In this document: positions 63,377 to 64,000 of the stretch, in pieces
Position numbering within the stretch: the stretch's first letter is position 1
Layout: each line of letters starts with the position of its first letter
NCBI GenBank assembly: GCA_964342695.1
Contig: CAYFFV010000006.1
Span: 1-64,000 of the forward strand
Direction: 5' to 3'
Origin: CAYFFV01 sp964342695
Lineage (GTDB): Bacteria; Acidobacteriota; Vicinamibacteria; Vicinamibacterales; UBA8438
Length of the DNA: 64,000 nucleotides
Translations under genes and position numbers: made by a program
Notes under the pieces: generated by a model
The model's database searches: none
Told to the model about the DNA's origin: nothing
The model's input: the letters and a program-made list of their open reading frames with translations, nothing else

Positions 63377-64000
63377 TTATTCTGGTAGTGCGAAGGTTAC
63401 TATCATATTGCTGCCAAAGGGGGCTTCCAGTTCTTTTGCATATGTGGCGAGCCTATTGCCTACACCACCCACAGGAACTGACAAATACTGTCGGCCGCCG
63501 GCCATGTAAGTGACCGGATAGCCGGTAATTTGGCTGCCAAGGATAGTTTCCCAGAGGACGGTTCCGGTTCTGGCATCAAAGGCTCTCAGGCGGCGGTTTA
63601 GATCGCCAAAAAAGACTATGTTCCCAGCAGTGGCAAGTGTAGTGCCAGCATTTGGAGCTCGTTGAGAAAAACGCCAGGATTCTTTTCCTGTTGTTACGTT
63701 GATGGCTCTTACTTCTGTGAGGTTGCCGTTTTCGAGCCCGGGTTCAGGAATTGAAAATCGTGGACTTGCTCCACTAATCGCACGGTCGTTGGCAGTTTGG
63801 TTGAGACAAGATCGATTGAATGGGATGTACAAGAGATTTGTTATAGGGCTATAGGACCAGCCCCAGTAGCCCTTTACGTTATGACCACAAATAATATGTT
63901 GCTCGCCGATTTCTTTAGCAACGAGGTCCATGTTTATAAATACTTGTCCTGTTTCAACGTCGATGTCTTCGATAACGAACCGGTCGGTATTTGTGTACGG
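63377..64000 (-). CDS. PQQ-dependent dehydrogenase, 5'-truncated by the window edge
   Basis: The C-terminal part (about 207 residues) of a quinoprotein whose frame stays open to base 64000. It has EDIDVETGQVFINMD, GHNVKGYWGWSYSP, VRAINVTTGKESWRFSQRAP, LRAFDARTGTVLWETILGSQITGYPV (tryptophan-docking repeats, shown in part) and a terminal SNMIVTFALPE, close to the end of the 47.5 kb enzyme. It starts the operon that includes the MBL gene. Confidence 0.85.
   Translation of the reverse strand, partial: PYTNTDRFVIEDIDVETGQVFINMDLVAKEIGEQHIICGHNVKGYWGWSYSPITNLLYIPFNRSCLNQTANDRAISGASPRFSIPEPGLENGNLTEVRAINVTTGKESWRFSQRAPNAGTTLATAGNIVFFGDLNRRLRAFDARTGTVLWETILGSQITGYPVTYMAGGRQYLSVPVGGVGNRLATYAKELEAPFGSNMIVTFALPE

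Noticed and set aside
1..64000. tRNA, rRNA, CRISPR, insertion sequence or prophage
   Set aside because: I found no cloverleaf with a TTCGA-type arm, no spaced direct repeats, no transposase or integrase-like protein and no phage structural gene.

Overview
This is a chromosomal window from a free-living, Gram-negative-type, respiring heterotroph with mid-40s %GC by eye. It carries many secreted and quinoprotein-type genes. DUF6152 and DUF6351 proteins, repeated PQQ propeller dehydrogenases, a secreted PIG-L protein, a bacillithiol-pathway bshA and a multi-copy secreted PRT-WG-PDLQG ... YACHEGN family fit Acidobacteriota best, perhaps a marine Vicinamibacteria-like lineage. That assignment is inference from gene content, since the window has no rRNA. 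I saw no tRNA, phage, insertion sequence or CRISPR array, and no gene-free stretch exceeds 300 bases.

Layout. 1-3.3 kb: a truncated YACHEGN-family gene, a DUF6152 gene and a DUF6351 esterase-like lipoprotein. 3.4-7.4 kb: bshA and a large secreted PIG-L protein. 7.4-13.4 kb (minus strand): an anti-sigma-like gene and the histidine operon hisI-G-D-B-H-F-A. Ahead of hisI lies a complete attenuator: a leader peptide with four consecutive His codons, three alternative RNA pairings and a terminator. A 21-bp palindrome covers the promoter and leader start. 13.6-18 kb: modABC for molybdate, a divergent HTH-TOBE regulator and a permease. 18-25.5 kb: mixed metabolism (amino-acid decarboxylase, isocitrate dehydrogenase family, DUF255, transketolase) plus an OsmC-like gene with in-frame TGA exactly at the catalytic cysteine. 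25.5-29.3 kb: a redox and methionine-sulfoxide repair block, msrP then flavin disulfide reductase then a SelW-like gene with CxxU (TGA) on the minus strand, and msrA divergent. 29-46 kb: BON protein, M1 peptidase, PQQ alcohol dehydrogenase with its cytochrome c, housekeeping and transport genes, and an FMN-protein, membrane cytochrome-like protein and ApbE module. 46-64 kb: a secreted and quinoprotein region with PQQ dehydrogenases, six more YACHEGN-family copies, a DUF3179 protein, a carboxylesterase, an ankyrin protein and an MBL hydrolase.

The most notable observations are two probable selenoprotein genes that ordinary gene callers split or miss, a textbook His attenuator read directly from sequence, and the seven-copy uncharacterised secreted family next to PQQ enzymes. 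Molybdate uptake fits the presence of the molybdoenzyme MsrP. The SelW-like protein, the flavin disulfide reductase and MsrP lie in one transcriptional unit, which suggests a shared redox repair role. Several genes have a -10 hexamer only 3-9 bases before the start codon and no Shine-Dalgarno, which hints at leaderless mRNAs.
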